This document shows positions 12,150-23,623 of a stretch of DNA of 64,000 nucleotides, one piece after another. The DNA comes from Clarkia xantiana subsp. parviflora (lineage: Eukaryota > Streptophyta > Magnoliopsida > Myrtales > Onagraceae), in contig JAPTYO010000008.1 of the NCBI GenBank assembly GCA_036873135.1, positions 24,529,001 through 24,593,000 on the forward strand, read 5' to 3'. The notes beneath the pieces are model-generated. The model was given only the letters and a program-made list of their open reading frames with translations. It did not search any database and was not told where the DNA came from. The first letter of the stretch is position 1. Each line of letters begins with the position of its first letter. Made by a program: the position numbers and the translations under genes.

Positions 12150-12965
12150 TAAGTAATAAAAAACTGACAGAGATAAGAGAAGGTCTACGATTTAAATATA
12201 ATTAACTTCAGGTGGAGATTATAGGGAATCAAGGAGATAAAGTAATAGTTTGTTGTGTGGAAATATAGGAGAGAAATTTTAGGAAGATCAAAGATGATTA
12301 TAAGAAGAAAAAAAACTTAAAGTAAATCATGGATTTTTAGAGCAGTTGGGTTGTACCTACGTGGTGATATGGATAATATGGGAGATTAATTCTATTTATT
12401 GTATTTTATTTGTTTGGAAAATTTGTAATTATATTTATATTTTTCAATTATTTTAAATTTTATGATTTATTTATCATTCATTGTTGATTATTAGGTAAAA
12501 ACAACTGTTGTCTATTTAACAATTGTTGCCGATTTTTCTAAATTATTAAAAAAAACTTTGAAATCTTAAGGTAAAATAAAATTCAACATGTATATAAAAT
12601 ATTTGGAAAATTCCAATTTAAAATAATTAGAAAAAAAATATACCAATAACAAAATTAAAATGACTAAAAAAATTGGTCTCATAGTTATCAGTAACAAAAG
12701 TAAAGAAAGCCAATTATTAGAATTTTGAATAATTAAATAATAACCGATAATTTTGCAATTAACTTTGTTGAGAATTTTTATCGGGTAACTTAATTTATAT
12801 ATAATAATAATAAGTGACCAAAATGTTAGTTAGTCAACTTACTAGTACAACGGCAATAGATTTAGCCACTGAATTTACATTTGGTCATTAATTCCTCAAT
12901 TTTTAGTGAGCAACTCTAATGTAATCACTAAATGATTATCACTAAAAATATAAATTCTAATAGTG

Positions 12966-13345
12966 GATACAAAGCCCGATTTGTTGCGAAAGGATATACC
13001 CAACTTCACGGAGTGGACTTTGACGAAACATACTCACCAACTGTGCGTTACACCACAGTCCGGGCCATTCTGGCCTTGGTCGCATGTCTCAATCTCGAGT
13101 TGCACCTAACGGATGTTAAGACTGCATTCCTCCACAGAAACTTGGAGGAAGAGATCTACATGGAGCAACCGGACGGTTTCATTACTCATGGTAACGAACG
13201 TAAAGTTTGCAAACTCCAAAGGTACATTAACGGTCTTAAACAGTCGTCTCGGCAATGGTACCACAGATTCCACGAGGAAATCGTAGGAAACGGATTCGTG
13301 AATCTTCACGAGGATCTGTGCGTGTATTATAAGATATCCGGTGTT
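12966..13345 (+). pseudogene. Ty1/copia RT fragment, part 2 (element copia-A)
   Basis: The frame resumes with YKARFVAKGYTQ and continues DETYSPTVRYTTVRAILAL, LTDVKTAFLHRNLEEEIYM and QYRINGL-like copia RT boxes, ending near VNLHEDLCVYYK. The YVDD box is not reached and the homology stops around 13345. With 3764-4601 it forms one RT interrupted by the CACTA element. The base after TAGTG is GATAC, matching the codon context lost on the left side. Confidence 0.85.
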
Positions 13346-13573
13346 GGGTTACGATTAAATGACAAAGACTAGAATAAAGTCAAGTACGTTTATTGGCGAG
13401 ATTGACGAATCGACGACCAACCTTGTTTGGAATGGTGAAACAAAGGTAAAATGTCAACTATCATCTTTTGAAGTCGACCTTCAGAACATGATTAATAAAG
13501 ATAGAAGCGACTAAACTACCAGACCTCTCTTTTAAAGAGTAAGTCGAGTCGACCATTAAAAGTTCTTTCAGGA
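13346..13573. other. unassigned short stretch
   Basis: No domain, repeat or element end was recognised between the copia-A remnant and the tandem repeat. Confidence 0.4.
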
Positions 13574-13763
13574 GTAAACCTTCCTCCTATGAAAAGGTAC
13601 ATGTGGCGACCTGCTTCCACCGCCCTAGAAGTAAACCTTCCTCCTAAGGAAAGGTGCAGGTGGCGACCTGCTTCCACCGCCCTAGAAGTAAACATTCCTC
13701 CTAAGGAAAGGTACAGGTGGCGACCTGCTTCCACCGCCCTAGAAGTAAACCTTCCTCCTAAGT
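13574..13763 (+). repeat. 57-bp tandem repeat, 3.3 copies
   Basis: Units start GTAAACCTTCCTCCTA at 13574, 13631, 13688 and 13745 (last one partial). Each full unit is 57 bp (19 codons) and contains GGCGACCTGCTTCCACCGCC. Copies differ by a few bases. Because 57 is a multiple of 3, both strands keep long frames through it, which explains the small ORFs here. Confidence 0.93.
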
Positions 13764-14206
13764 TGGCCGGAATTGGCCGGGATCGGGCCGGAATAGGCCG
13801 TAATCCTAAATAAGGTCAGCTGCTCTTCACCGCCGAAACCCTAAATCGGCCGGAATCGACTGGAATCGGGCCGTAGTCGGCCATAATCGGCTGGAATTGG
13901 GCCGGAATCATCTCGTTTGGAGGTGGGTGGTCGGAATTAGAGGCGGTTGGGTCGGAATCGGAGGTGGGTGGCGGTGGGTGGGTCGGAATCGGAGGTGGGT
14001 GGCCGTAATCGGAGGTGGGTGGCCGAAATCAGGTTTAGGGGCAGTATGGTCTTTTCATCTAAGTCTGTTAAACTTAACACCTAAATTTAACAGAAAACCA
14101 AATTGCAACACTATTCAAACTTGGGACATTCATATCAACACTTTAATCTTGAGACACAGAATTGAAACATGAGGTAAACCTGAGACACTAAATAGGTTCT
14201 TTTCCC
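13764..14206. mobile_element. one-armed relative of the GGGTTAAGAAC inverted-repeat family
   Basis: Has the GC-rich core of the family (repeated GGTCGGAATCGGAGGTGGGT), then a run resembling GGGGCAGTATGGTC, then the right-arm words TTAACACCTAAATTTAACAG and finally AGGTTCTTTTCCC, matching the family end AGGTTCTTAACCC. No left arm or target duplication was found, so the copy is probably truncated on the left. Assigned by similarity to 15874-16899 and 55626-56169. Confidence 0.55.
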
Positions 14207-15006
14207 TTGCTCTTTTGATGGTGAAGTATTGGCTGAGCCATGTTTGTTGTATTTTTTGTCGTGTTTTTTCTTGACACATTTGGTAATGCAGAGCACACCC
14301 TTAATAGCCAAGGCGAGGTTGTTCATGCAGTGAGCACGGTAGTAGTGGGCTTTGAGTTTTCTATCCCCTTGCCTAGTGCGTTAAAGGTAATGTTATAGCA
14401 AGATATTTTCTGCCAGGTTTGTTGTATTTCTAGAAGTGCAAGTCTACACGCGGCTTGCCCCCCTTTTTCGGAATAGATCGAATGTCGGCGCGACATGTCT
14501 ACCCATAGTGAATTGTTACTATTTGGTACTTGGACCATTCTAGACGCGATAGTCCTGGATTTGATTCCTAATACCTTATGATATTTGTGAAAATATTTGA
14601 TTAGGTAGTCACCCATAGTTGTCGCGCTATTTGGTATCTTATCAAATATAGGCATTGTAAGGTCTGATCACGCTATTTGGTATCTTATCCAAAGTAGCCG
14701 TGTCGTCCATGATGTTATGCTTTACTCCGGGATGATCAGTCCAGAGTATATTAAGGGTTACATGGACCCTGGTCTTTGAGACCGAGATTTGAATGTTCAT
14801 CCAAAGGCATTACCGGACGTGGATTCCTCAGTTGATTGGACTGGAAGCATGTTTTACATAACCTGCTCGCATCATAAACATTCACTACCAAGTCACTCAT
14901 TATATATACATAGTGGACATCAAGAGATTCTGGTAGTAATAGTCTTAGAAATTAGAAAGGTAAATATGCAATTGAGTCATTTCCCTGGAGGGAGTTCATT
15001 GTTATA
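14207..15006. other. unassigned region with an unrecognised minus frame
   Basis: A minus frame of 110 codons (14655-14323), continued in another frame to 14135, has no family I recognise. An 18-bp direct repeat, GCTATTTGGTATCTTATC, occurs near 14629 and 14671. Probably old transposon debris, but no class is supported. Confidence 0.3.
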
Positions 15007-15873
15007 CTACGAAATTTGAAAGATAGGATACGGATAAGGTGTTGTCTCGACATTGTGATTCTTGATGGGTGCTTCATACGGGGCGAGGGACCTCATATCG
15101 CTTGGGCCTCCTTGACGAATTAGGACTTTCACTTCTTCCTTCAGGGTACTGCATTCGTTTGTGTGGTGTCCCCATGTTTCATGGTGGTCGCACCATTTGT
15201 CCGTCTCCATTCCGGCGAATGCCGTTTCTGTTGGTGTCGCGTTTGGGATCAAGTACCATAGAATTTCCTTGTGTAAAGCTTTTAGGCTCATGCTGAGGGT
15301 GGTGAACCTGAACTCAAATCGTTCTTCCTCTTCTTCCTCGTCTTCTGCATCCAATGCTGGAGAAATGGTCATCAGCTCCTCTTCCTCATACTTCATGGCT
15401 ATGTCTAAGCATTGCTTCAGCTCCATCATTGTGGTTGTTGCTACTATTGTGTGTATGCCCCCGAAGTATTTGTATCGAGTAGTTCTCATGTTTCTAAAGA
15501 AGGTTATGATGGTTTCTCCTGTTTTTCCATGTAGGTTGGCAGCATTCTTTGCAAATCTGGAGAAGTAACTCCTTATCGTTTCGTCTGAGCGTTGTCGGAT
15601 GTCATCGCTATGGTGAATCCCTCATTCTTTTCTTAGGTGGATTCTCCTTTGGAACCTCAATTCATTTGGTGAGGCCCTTTCTTGATGCTCGGAAGATTCA
15701 ATACTTATTCAGTTTTGGCGCTCGGCTGATTCTGAAGACCTTGTCTTACATTCATTGCTTGAAGCTCCTTGGCTTTTCTCCTCACTATCTGTTGCTACTG
15801 ACAACAACTTCTTACTTAGGAATAGCGATTGCAGTCACGCCCATTTTTTTTATTGTATTCCACTTTTTCAAAA
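15007..15873 (-). pseudogene. Ty3/gypsy gag fragment with zinc knuckle (second gag)
   Basis: The minus frame 15489-15007 carries an acidic gag linker (DAEDEEEEEERFEF) and then KWCDHHETWGHHTNECSTLK, the C-H-H-C knuckle of Tat/Athila-type gags. Upstream (15490-15600) is the capsid end with RSYFSRFAKNAANLHGKTG in a shifted frame. H already has its own zinc knuckle at 17640-17830, so this gag comes from a different element. Its right side is cut by the inverted-repeat element at 15874. Confidence 0.75.
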
Positions 15874-16899
15874 GGATTAAGAACCTATGAAAGGTCTGAA
15901 CTATCACCCATGTTAACGGGAGAGGTCTGAAATTTAAAAAGTTAATAACAGAGGTCTGAAATTTCTGTTTTGTTGATAACAGCGGTCTCCGTTAGTTTTT
16001 TCCGTTAAAACTAACGGAAGTTGGTCACATGCTTGGCATGTGACCGGAAATAAAATAAATTTCCAAAAATGCCCTTCTATCAAGTGTGCCCCTCACATGC
16101 TTGGAGTGAAAAGACCAAAATGCCCTTGAAGCCACCACGGTACTCCGGCGACCACCAATCGTACTCCGGCGACCACCGCCGTACTCCGGTGACCACCACC
16201 GTACTCCGGCGACCACCACCAAGGCTCCGAATGGGCCAAAATCGGAGCCACCGGCCCCGATTGGGCTCCGATCGTAGCCACCGGCCCCGATTGGGCTCCG
16301 ATCGTAGCCACCGGCCCCGATTGGACTCCGATCGGAGCCACAGAGCTCCGATCTGGAGTCCTGTGGCTCTGTTCGGGGCCACAGAGCTCCAGATCAAGGC
16401 TCTGTGGCTCCGATCGGAGCTTTTTGGCTCCGATCGGAGCTTTTTTGGCTCCGATCGGAGCTTTTTTGGCTCCGATCGGAGCTTTTTTGGCCCCGATCGG
16501 AGCTTTTTGGCCCCGATCGGAGCTTTTTTGCAGAGGTGGTGGCCGGAGTCGGGTCGCCGGAGCCGAGGTGGTGGTCGTCGGAGTCGAGGTGGTGGTCGCC
16601 GGAGTCGGGTGGTGGTGGCCGGAGTCGGGTGGTTGTGGCCGGAGTTGGGTGGTTTTAATTTGACTTTAGGGGTAAAATTGTCGTTTCACATTTCCTTAAA
16701 TAAGATATTAAATAAAACAAAATATTATAGGGGAAAAAATTTCATTTCACACAATTCTGTTAAATTTAACCCTAAAAATGGACGGAAAACCTCTAATCAA
16801 CAAAATTGAAATTTCAGACCTCTGTTATTAACTTTTTAAATTTCAGACATCTCCCGTTAACATGGGTGATAGTTCAGACCTTTCATAGGTTCTTAACCC
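15874..16899. mobile_element. GGGTTAAGAAC-ended inverted-repeat element (MULE-like), copy 1
   Basis: 1026 bp with long terminal inverted repeats: GGATTAAGAACCTATGAAAG at the left and the complement of GGGTTAAGAACCTATGAAAG at the right. Repeated GGTCTGAA words fill the arms. Flanks are TTTTCAAAA (15865-15873) and TTTTCCAAA (16900-16908), a 9-bp duplication with one mismatch, as made by Mutator-like elements. Inside are the palindrome GTCACATGCTTGGCATGTGAC (written in part: GTCACATGC and GCATGTGAC near 16024-16044), a CCGGCGACCACC-type repeat, and two minisatellites. No transposase is present. The 246-codon frame at 16069-16809 is a by-product of the repeats. Confidence 0.8.
16248..16530 (+). 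repeat. palindromic GC-rich minisatellites
   Basis: First, three 30-bp units starting CCACCGGCCCCGATTGG at 16248, 16278 and 16308. Then six units of about 21 bp at 16406-16530, each built on the 14-base perfect palindrome GCTCCGATCGGAGC (the last two have GCCCCGATCGGAGC) joined by T5-T6 spacers. The same palindrome occurs twice in the sister element at 40732-41443. Confidence 0.93.
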
Positions 16900-17393
16900 T
16901 TTTCCAAACCTACGAAGGCTTCCTCTTCTTCCTCAGTGTTGCCACCATTGCGCATCTTGGGCCTTATTGTGCTTTTCTTCTCATTGCATTGACATAGCAC
17001 TTTCGTGCTGCTGTCTGGTCTCCTAAGATTTCACCGACTCCATGTGGGGTTATGAATTTCAACTTCTTGTGTACTGCGGAGGCTACCATGATGTGGGGGT
17101 TTATCGCCGTCCTTCCGAGGATTGCATTGTATGCCCCCAGGTGCTCCACCACCACAAAATTTAAATTTGTGCATATTTGTGTCCATCTTTGTCCGAGAGT
17201 TACTGGTAGCAATATAGTTCCTAGTGGGTACGTTGATGTTCCGACTGGCGGGAAGTCGACTGGGGTTACGTCCGTTAGGCTTTTCTCTAGCTCTTGTAGG
17301 ACTCTCACGTGGAGGATGTCTGTCGAACTTCCTCCATCTATGAGTATCCTCTTCACATCATATCCTGCCACGTTTGCCGATATTACAAGGGCA
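16900..17393 (-). pseudogene. protease remnant of gypsy element H
   Basis: The minus frame 17371-16964 is a retropepsin of the Tat lineage: KRILIDGGSSTDIL holds the catalytic D-G-G-S box, followed by YPLGTILLPVTLG and YNAILGRTAINPHIMVAS. It is separated from the gag end (17597-17394) by a one-base frameshift near 17400. RT does not follow. Instead the sequence runs into the inverted-repeat element and a foreign gag. Confidence 0.85.
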
Positions 17394-18340
17394 TCATCGT
17401 GAGGTAAACATTATGTGTTCCATGTCTCTTTTTGAGAATTGGATGACCATGTCACCCATATCCATGTGTCTTTTTCCCCATAGTTCTTTATGGTCTATCT
17501 GAGAAGCATAGACCTCCCTTCCATTGGACGAATGTCTTCCTGCTCCAACTCCACCATGTATTACATTGATTGTACACTTTTTGGGCGGGGGTGCCATGTC
17601 TTCTACCTTTTCTTTTCCTTTGTTCTAAGGTTAGGGTAGCGGCGGTGAGCGGTCTCTCTTGCCCCCACTATTGACAAATTGTTTAAGGTTTCCTCTATTC
17701 ATTTCATTATCAATTTGTTGTCTTAAATCATGACAGGAGTTTGTGCGGTGACCCCAAACTTCATGAAAGTTGCAGAATTTGTCCATTTCTTGCCCATCGG
17801 GCCTTTTGGTTTGGTTGCAGAGGGTAACCACAAACCCTGCTCCTTCATTTCATGTATGGTTGATGTCATGGGTGCATTAAGAGGGACAAATTTGATATTA
17901 TTTATGCTATCTTGGCCCCGTGGATCATTTAGGTTTCTTCCTCCTCTCGGGGGGGAGCCCATTCCTTTGACCTTGTGTTATGTGGTCCTGGCAGGGGCTT
18001 TCCCTTGTTCGATCTGTTGCTTCCGCTATTACCTGTCGGGGATGCTCCTTTTCCCCTTCTGATGGATCTAACTCTTTCTAAGTCTATGTGTGCTTTAACT
18101 CGGGCGGCCAGTTCTTCAATTTTGTGTATGGCATCTAAGGCCATGCTATCCGCTAGGGAAGTCCCAAAGCGTCCTAGGTTGCGCATGAATGCACGGATGA
18201 TTTCCCCCCTCTGAGAAATCCGTTTGGATTTCTGCTAGATTCTGATTGAAACGTGTGTAATCGCTTGTCAATGTCTCTTCGTGCTCTTGGCGGACGTCAT
18301 CGAGGGCATTTTTTTCTTTTTGGGAGCTGACGGATGGAAA
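17394..18340 (-). pseudogene. gag C-terminal part of gypsy element H
   Basis: Reading leftward: capsid end EHEETLTSDYTRFNQNLAEI (about 18290-18230), a basic linker (18186-17929), the knuckle FCNFHEVWGHRTNSCHDLRQ (about 17800-17740) and the gag-protease linker CTINVIHGGVGAGRHSS (17597-17394). These are in different frames, so it is decayed. About 80 residues of the capsid expected between this piece and 24276 are missing. Confidence 0.82.
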
Positions 18341-20350
18341 AATGCACCAAATACAACAAGTAGCGTCTTGTCACAACGTCGCCTTAGAATGGAACTAAGA
18401 GACGGTATAAACTAATGTCTTGCCTTGTCAAGACGACTCTCCTACATGTCAAGTGCCAGTGCCAAGTGTCCGCGCCGAGTACATTACTACTTACAACGCT
18501 ACAAGTACCTAGTGTACGCATCTAGTCATGCCTTGGAATCTAACCAAGAGGGGCGCTCATAACACTCATCAACGCGTGACATACAGTCGCAACTACGGAC
18601 ATCATGTTCATTATCTAAGGATACTTATCCTATCATCCAAGTCCAAAGCATACGGACAATATAGATAACGCAAGGTATGAAATACTACTAACGAGTTATC
18701 ATGCATTTCTACTATGATCATGACAGGTCTATTCGAAGACATCAACATATAAAAGGTTCAAGGAACAACACACGGCGTAACCTCAACCTCGGCATATTGT
18801 ACAACAACTATGTACAAAGCTTGGAAAAGCACAATCAACTTCATACAGGATGCAAGTGATATATTCTACTTAACATCTACGTACACCGCAGTGCGACCCT
18901 TAGGTGCGCAGCCACGCGGCCCCTATAGCGCAATGTACAATCACGCCTTAAGTGCACGAAGGGTGCCATTCAATCAATGGCATACTTAGCAAAATACTAA
19001 GTTGACAAAACAAAGACACGGGGGCAAGAATGTACACACCCTCCATAAATCATACATCAAGACACCAACGCTTCTTTGGATGTCATCACGGCACGAGGGC
19101 AAAACGTACTAGCATACGCGCACACCTTCAGCATGCGCGCAATCCCTTAACACGCGCGTAACCCCTTAACACGCGCATGACACCTCAGAAATATTACCAT
19201 CAAACAAGCAAAAAAAATGTTTAGATGTAAAATGGAAGATCAGCAACATAAGCAATATGCTCGCTTCAAGCGACTCCTCCGCCAAGATCTGGTCCTTCGA
19301 CGGGGGCAGATGGGTAAGTCCACTGGCAGTAAACTAAGATCACTCGGAGTTGCTCGAAGGACGAATCTCGGAGTCGGATCACTTTATTCTGGATCAAGTA
19401 AAAGCATCGCTAGCGACGGCGACAGTAAGTCGACCTCGATCCTAACTTGGACTCAGAAAGACACGTTGTTCACAAACAAAGTATGAAGACGTCAAGTGCA
19501 ACGCGCGTGTGTCAACGCGTTGGGAAGCGGAGATGACACCTCTTGTTCAAAAACTAAAGATAGTGGCAGCAAACAGGATATAGTACGCTCATGCTTCGAC
19601 ACGTCGACAAGAGATGTAACAATTCATTTTCAAAGTTCTAAGTATAACTGTCGTGATCGCGAGAACGTATGCGCGTGTGTCGACATACCTACGCGCGATT
19701 TACTACTTTAGGAGTAAGCAGCTATCATGTCTACACGTCTCTAAGCGGTTATTATGTCCGCAAAATCACCTAAGTCTGAATGTGTACTCTGGAAGTTACG
19801 TTTTGACAACTCAGTCTACAAGGATAAACAACAACTCGATAAATGCACGTATACTCAACTTCAACAACAATCATGATTATGATATCGAAGAGGACGCATG
19901 CATAGTCGACACACGACGGGATGTCGACCATCAAGGAATATTTTCTAAAGTGTTCCTCCATGTCAGCAGTCGACACATGACGGGGTGTCAACAATCAAGA
20001 AATATTATCTAAGTATTTCACCATGATAGCAATTTCGACGAAGGAATCAATACAGACCAAAACCACTTCAACCTTGCAACCTGAAAATACAACCTACAAT
20101 CAAGTCAACGTTCGTTAGGTTACGAACGACGAACACTTTACTCACGACAATCACCATGACAACATACACCCTATGTCTACATCAAGCCTATGGATACAGC
20201 ATATATAGCAATGGATAGAGAAAAGATTCTAAGTGTGGAGGCAAGTGCGCACATACTAGCGCACACATACGAGCATGCGCGTACAGCTGTCGATATACAA
20301 CGAGATGCCGGCTGTCAGGAATATTTTCTAAGTGTTCCACCATGTCAGCA

Positions 20351-20600
20351 ATCAACAACCGTCAACGCGCGGCAAGTTGACGGCAATCAACAACCGTCAA
20401 CGCGCGACAAGTTGATGGCAATCAACAACCGTCAATGCGCGACAAGTTGATGGCAATCAACAAACGTCAACGCGCGGCAAGTTGACGGCAATCAACAACC
20501 GTCAACGCGTGGCAAGTTAATGGAAATCAAAAACCGTCAACGAGCGACAAATTGATGGCTATCAACAACCGTCAACATACAACAAGTTGACGACAGTCAA
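20351..20600 (+). repeat. 35-bp tandem repeat, about 7 copies
   Basis: Units start ATCAACAACCGTCAACGCGC at 20351, 20386 and 20421 and continue to about 20600 with increasing drift. Each holds the CAAGTTGACGGCA half. Located in the non-coding region of the truncated LTR element. Confidence 0.9.
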
Positions 20601-20906
20601 CAGCTTTCGACATACAACAAGATGTCAACTATCAAGGAATATATTCTAAGTATTCTCCTATGTCGGAGGTCAACGGCAGTCAACAAGGATCAAATAGTGA
20701 CGATCGTGGTAACAAGCATTAAATCTTTCAAAAATATTTGCTAAGTATTTTATCATGATTGCAGACAGCATATGAAGCTCAATAGACAAGAATCAACATA
20801 CGTCAACCAACATGTGACGACAAACAACTATGTCCGGACAACGGCTAAAAACCAACATTAAGCATGCCAAAACATCTCTCAAGTCATGGGGCAACATGTC
20901 GACAGC

Positions 20907-22458
20907 TGTAAACACCTAATTTTGGACCACGCGTGACACGCGTGACATGTGGCGCGCTAAATTAGGAAATGTCTAAATATGATAAGTCAAGAAGCTTCCA
21001 AGAATGGCTCCTGCAAAAATTAGGATAGTTTATATATTTATTACAGAAAATATTTGTTGAATATTTAGTATTAAAATTTTGAATATTTAGCATTTATTAG
21101 CAAAATAAATCAGCAATATTTGTTGCTTAGATTAGGTTAGACATATGAGCTATATATAGATTAGTATGTTTACATTGTAATAGGGGGAAGAGAAAAAAGT
21201 AGATCGATAGGCACCATCGTGTTCATCAATATTACGAGTTCATCTGTTGCTTTATTACTTGATATTATTTTTCTTCTTCCATTACTTTATTAATAAATGT
21301 TTTAATATAATAATCAATCAATTCTGATATTTTGTCAAGGGGCTCACGTACAACCCCCATCCCTCTTCACCATCGTCATGGCCTAGCCCACCGGACCTGC
21401 AAGACCAAACTTCGACCACGCAGCTCACCGTTCACGGTCCTCCACCAGCGTCAGCACTGCAGATCAGCCCCGCTCCTTGCTCCATCGGACATCACTCCAC
21501 TCGCCATCATCAACCGCACCTCTAATCGACCCACCATCGCCAATCCCGATATCGCTCAACTTCCCGATCAGCAGCCGACCACGCCACCTCTGTCCGCCTC
21601 ATTTTCGTCCGTGACCGACCCAAGCCTCACTTCTGCTGTCGTCGACCACTACCGCAAACACGAATCGCCAAGCCACCCAGCTTTCCCTCCGGCTCCATCT
21701 CTTCTTTGGCCTCGACTAACCATGAGAACCTCTGATTGCTGCTATATTGTTTCTGTCTCCAATTGTCAGTGCAGGTCCGTCCAGATGCCCAACTTCCCAG
21801 TGTCGTTCTTTCACCTGCTCAGTGGACTTCTCTGTCGCTTGGAATCAAGATGGACCCTTTGAGATCTCATGACGTCGATGATATTTAATGGTAGGTTATA
21901 TTTTTCAACTTATGCCTATCTTACGTTGATTTTTTTTAGTATATGTTTTTTTGATGTACAATGAATTGGTTGGCTTCATAACTTATTAAAATGCTATATG
22001 TGTATCACCATTAAGAGGTAAGGTCGGAACTGGAGATATGGATCAGTGACCAAAATAACTTGAAATTTGGATATGGTTTTCATACAATAATAGGGTAGCC
22101 TCGAACCAGTCAAATAGAACTTCTATATCCATCATGATGAATTTGCATAACATATACTAGTTTTATTTTAATTGATTGACTAGTAATTTATATAAGTTTG
22201 TTGTTTACTTTCTTAAAATTATGGCAACTAAGTGAATTGAGTACTGAAAGGGTGGCATTAATTCCACGTGTTTTAATTCGTAATAGGACCCCCGAATCCA
22301 AATTTTTGGTTCGTAGACCGATTTTGCACCTAGGCGTTTAATTCATTATTCCTTAGGTAATTTAGGTTTCTAGTTAGCCTAATAATTAACTAGTGGCGAC
22401 TCTTCAAAATCCATGTTTTTAAAACGTATCGCCTTAGATCAGATTTTAGGGTCTGACA
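20907..22458 (+). repeat. solo LTR of the gypsy element A family
   Basis: Starts TGTAAACACCTAATTTTGG and ends GGGTCTGACA, the same ends as the LTR at 2415-3763 in opposite orientation. Flanks ACAGC (20902-20906) and ACAAC (22459-22463) match at 4 of 5 bases, as expected of an old target duplication. Neither the post-LTR GACTCTGCTGGGGAC motif nor a polypurine tract is next to it, so it is a solo LTR. The 176-codon frame at 21332-21862 lies in its GC-rich block and is not a gene. Confidence 0.85.
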
Positions 22459-23623
22459 ACAACAATCACAATGCATAAGGGAAGTTTAACAACTTATCTC
22501 TATTTTTCCAAAATTTCCAGCACTTAATAAAATTTTGGCCGATTTGAGAGGCTAATTATCATGGAGAATTTTATCGAACACCTTATCTGCGTGTTAATGT
22601 AATCTAATTCATGAATGTTTCAAAGGTAAATCAAGACTAAGCAAAGTCACGAAAGGTCCAGCCATACCCGAAAATGGACTCACCTCCACGAGACGACTCT
22701 AAAGGTCCAATCACCGTTGCCGGAAGACACCTGCCGCCGTCGTCGACCTCACGCGCCGCCACCGATTGCCACACGCGCTGCTGCAGCTTTTTCACGCGCC
22801 GCCGCGTGATTCAGTCACGTCCGCCCATTTTTCGCCGGAGTTCCACCGGTGACGACCTCGATGAGATCACTCCAAAATTGCTTGGTCTCCAAATGTGCTA
22901 GGCCCCAAATTTGTCACTTCCAAGTTTTCTTCTTCTTCAAGAAAGGAGAGAACACTAAAAGCTACTAATGGTGGAGGATTAACTAATGGATATTCTCTCT
23001 CCTATATCTATCCATCATTATCTATGGGTACATCTTAAAACTTTAATTATTTATTACTAAGTCCTCAAATAGCATGTTTACATGTTGTCATCTCCTTATT
23101 TCAACACTTAGAATTTTCTAAGTATGCTATGCACACATGATTTAGTGCACACATGATTTAGTGTACACATGATTTAGTGCGCACAAGACATAGCGCGCAC
23201 ATGACTTAACACGCGTTATACCATTATAAATGCATGATTCATGTCTTTTATTGTTATCACATGATTATTTGCATGATTTAATTATCAATGGTCTATTCGC
23301 ATCTTTCACAATCATGCTGACATCACATTCATGTTAACATCATATGTCATGTTTGCATGTTTCCATGAGGATTATCGCATAAGTTCATAAACATGTGCGC
23401 ATTGTTTATTGTTCACTGTTATATGTATATTGCTGGTTGCGCTAATCATGTTGACAGTTAACATACCTCCCGACAAAAATTAAAGTGGAGTGAAATCGAA
23501 GTCGTCGCGCTCAATTGTCAAACAAGCCACCCTTAAGGTCAGCTCCGAACCTAAATTGGGCTTATATCCTAGCTTAAAATAGAGTCAAGTATGGTCTGAA
23601 CCGTTACTTGACTCGGGGGCAAG
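22459..23623 (+). other. non-coding internal sequence of the truncated LTR element
   Basis: A GC-rich patch (22670-22900) gives a 75-codon frame without a known domain. Around 23140-23210 is a short tandem array of ACACATGATTTAGTGC-like units. The end (23595-23623) carries the polypurine tract before the LTR. Which of this is original to the element and which is inserted could not be decided. Confidence 0.45.

Larger units (their letters stand above)
4602..12965. mobile_element. non-autonomous CACTA-like transposon split by a copia element
   Basis: The right end finishes ...CTAATAGTG (12965), that is CACTATTAGAA on the other strand. The left end starts TTAGAACGTGTTTTTAATGAC. The two arms match as imperfect inverted repeats and both are packed with short subterminal words such as TTAGTGAC, AGTCAC and TAGTGATTA, as in plant CACTA (En/Spm) elements. 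The terminal CACTA itself is missing at the left end. Without the inner copia element the transposon is about 1.8 kb (4602-5561 plus 12150-12965). No transposase frame is seen, so it is non-autonomous. It interrupts the RT of copia-A. Confidence 0.72.

Noticed and set aside
16406..16530. Possible CRISPR-like array (repeat plus spacer of about 21 bp)
   Set aside because: Spacers are only T5-T6 and repeats are perfect palindromes in a plant transposon. There is no leader and no cas genes, so it is a minisatellite.
16069..16809. 246-codon plus-strand frame with R-S-H-R-P repeats
   Set aside because: It is made by the minisatellites and GC-rich core of the inverted-repeat element. All frames on both strands stay open there, and the composition is not protein-like.
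21332..21862. 176-codon plus frame
   Set aside because: Inside the solo LTR at 20907-22458. Low-complexity S/P/T/R composition from GC-rich sequence, no conserved counterpart in the other LTR.
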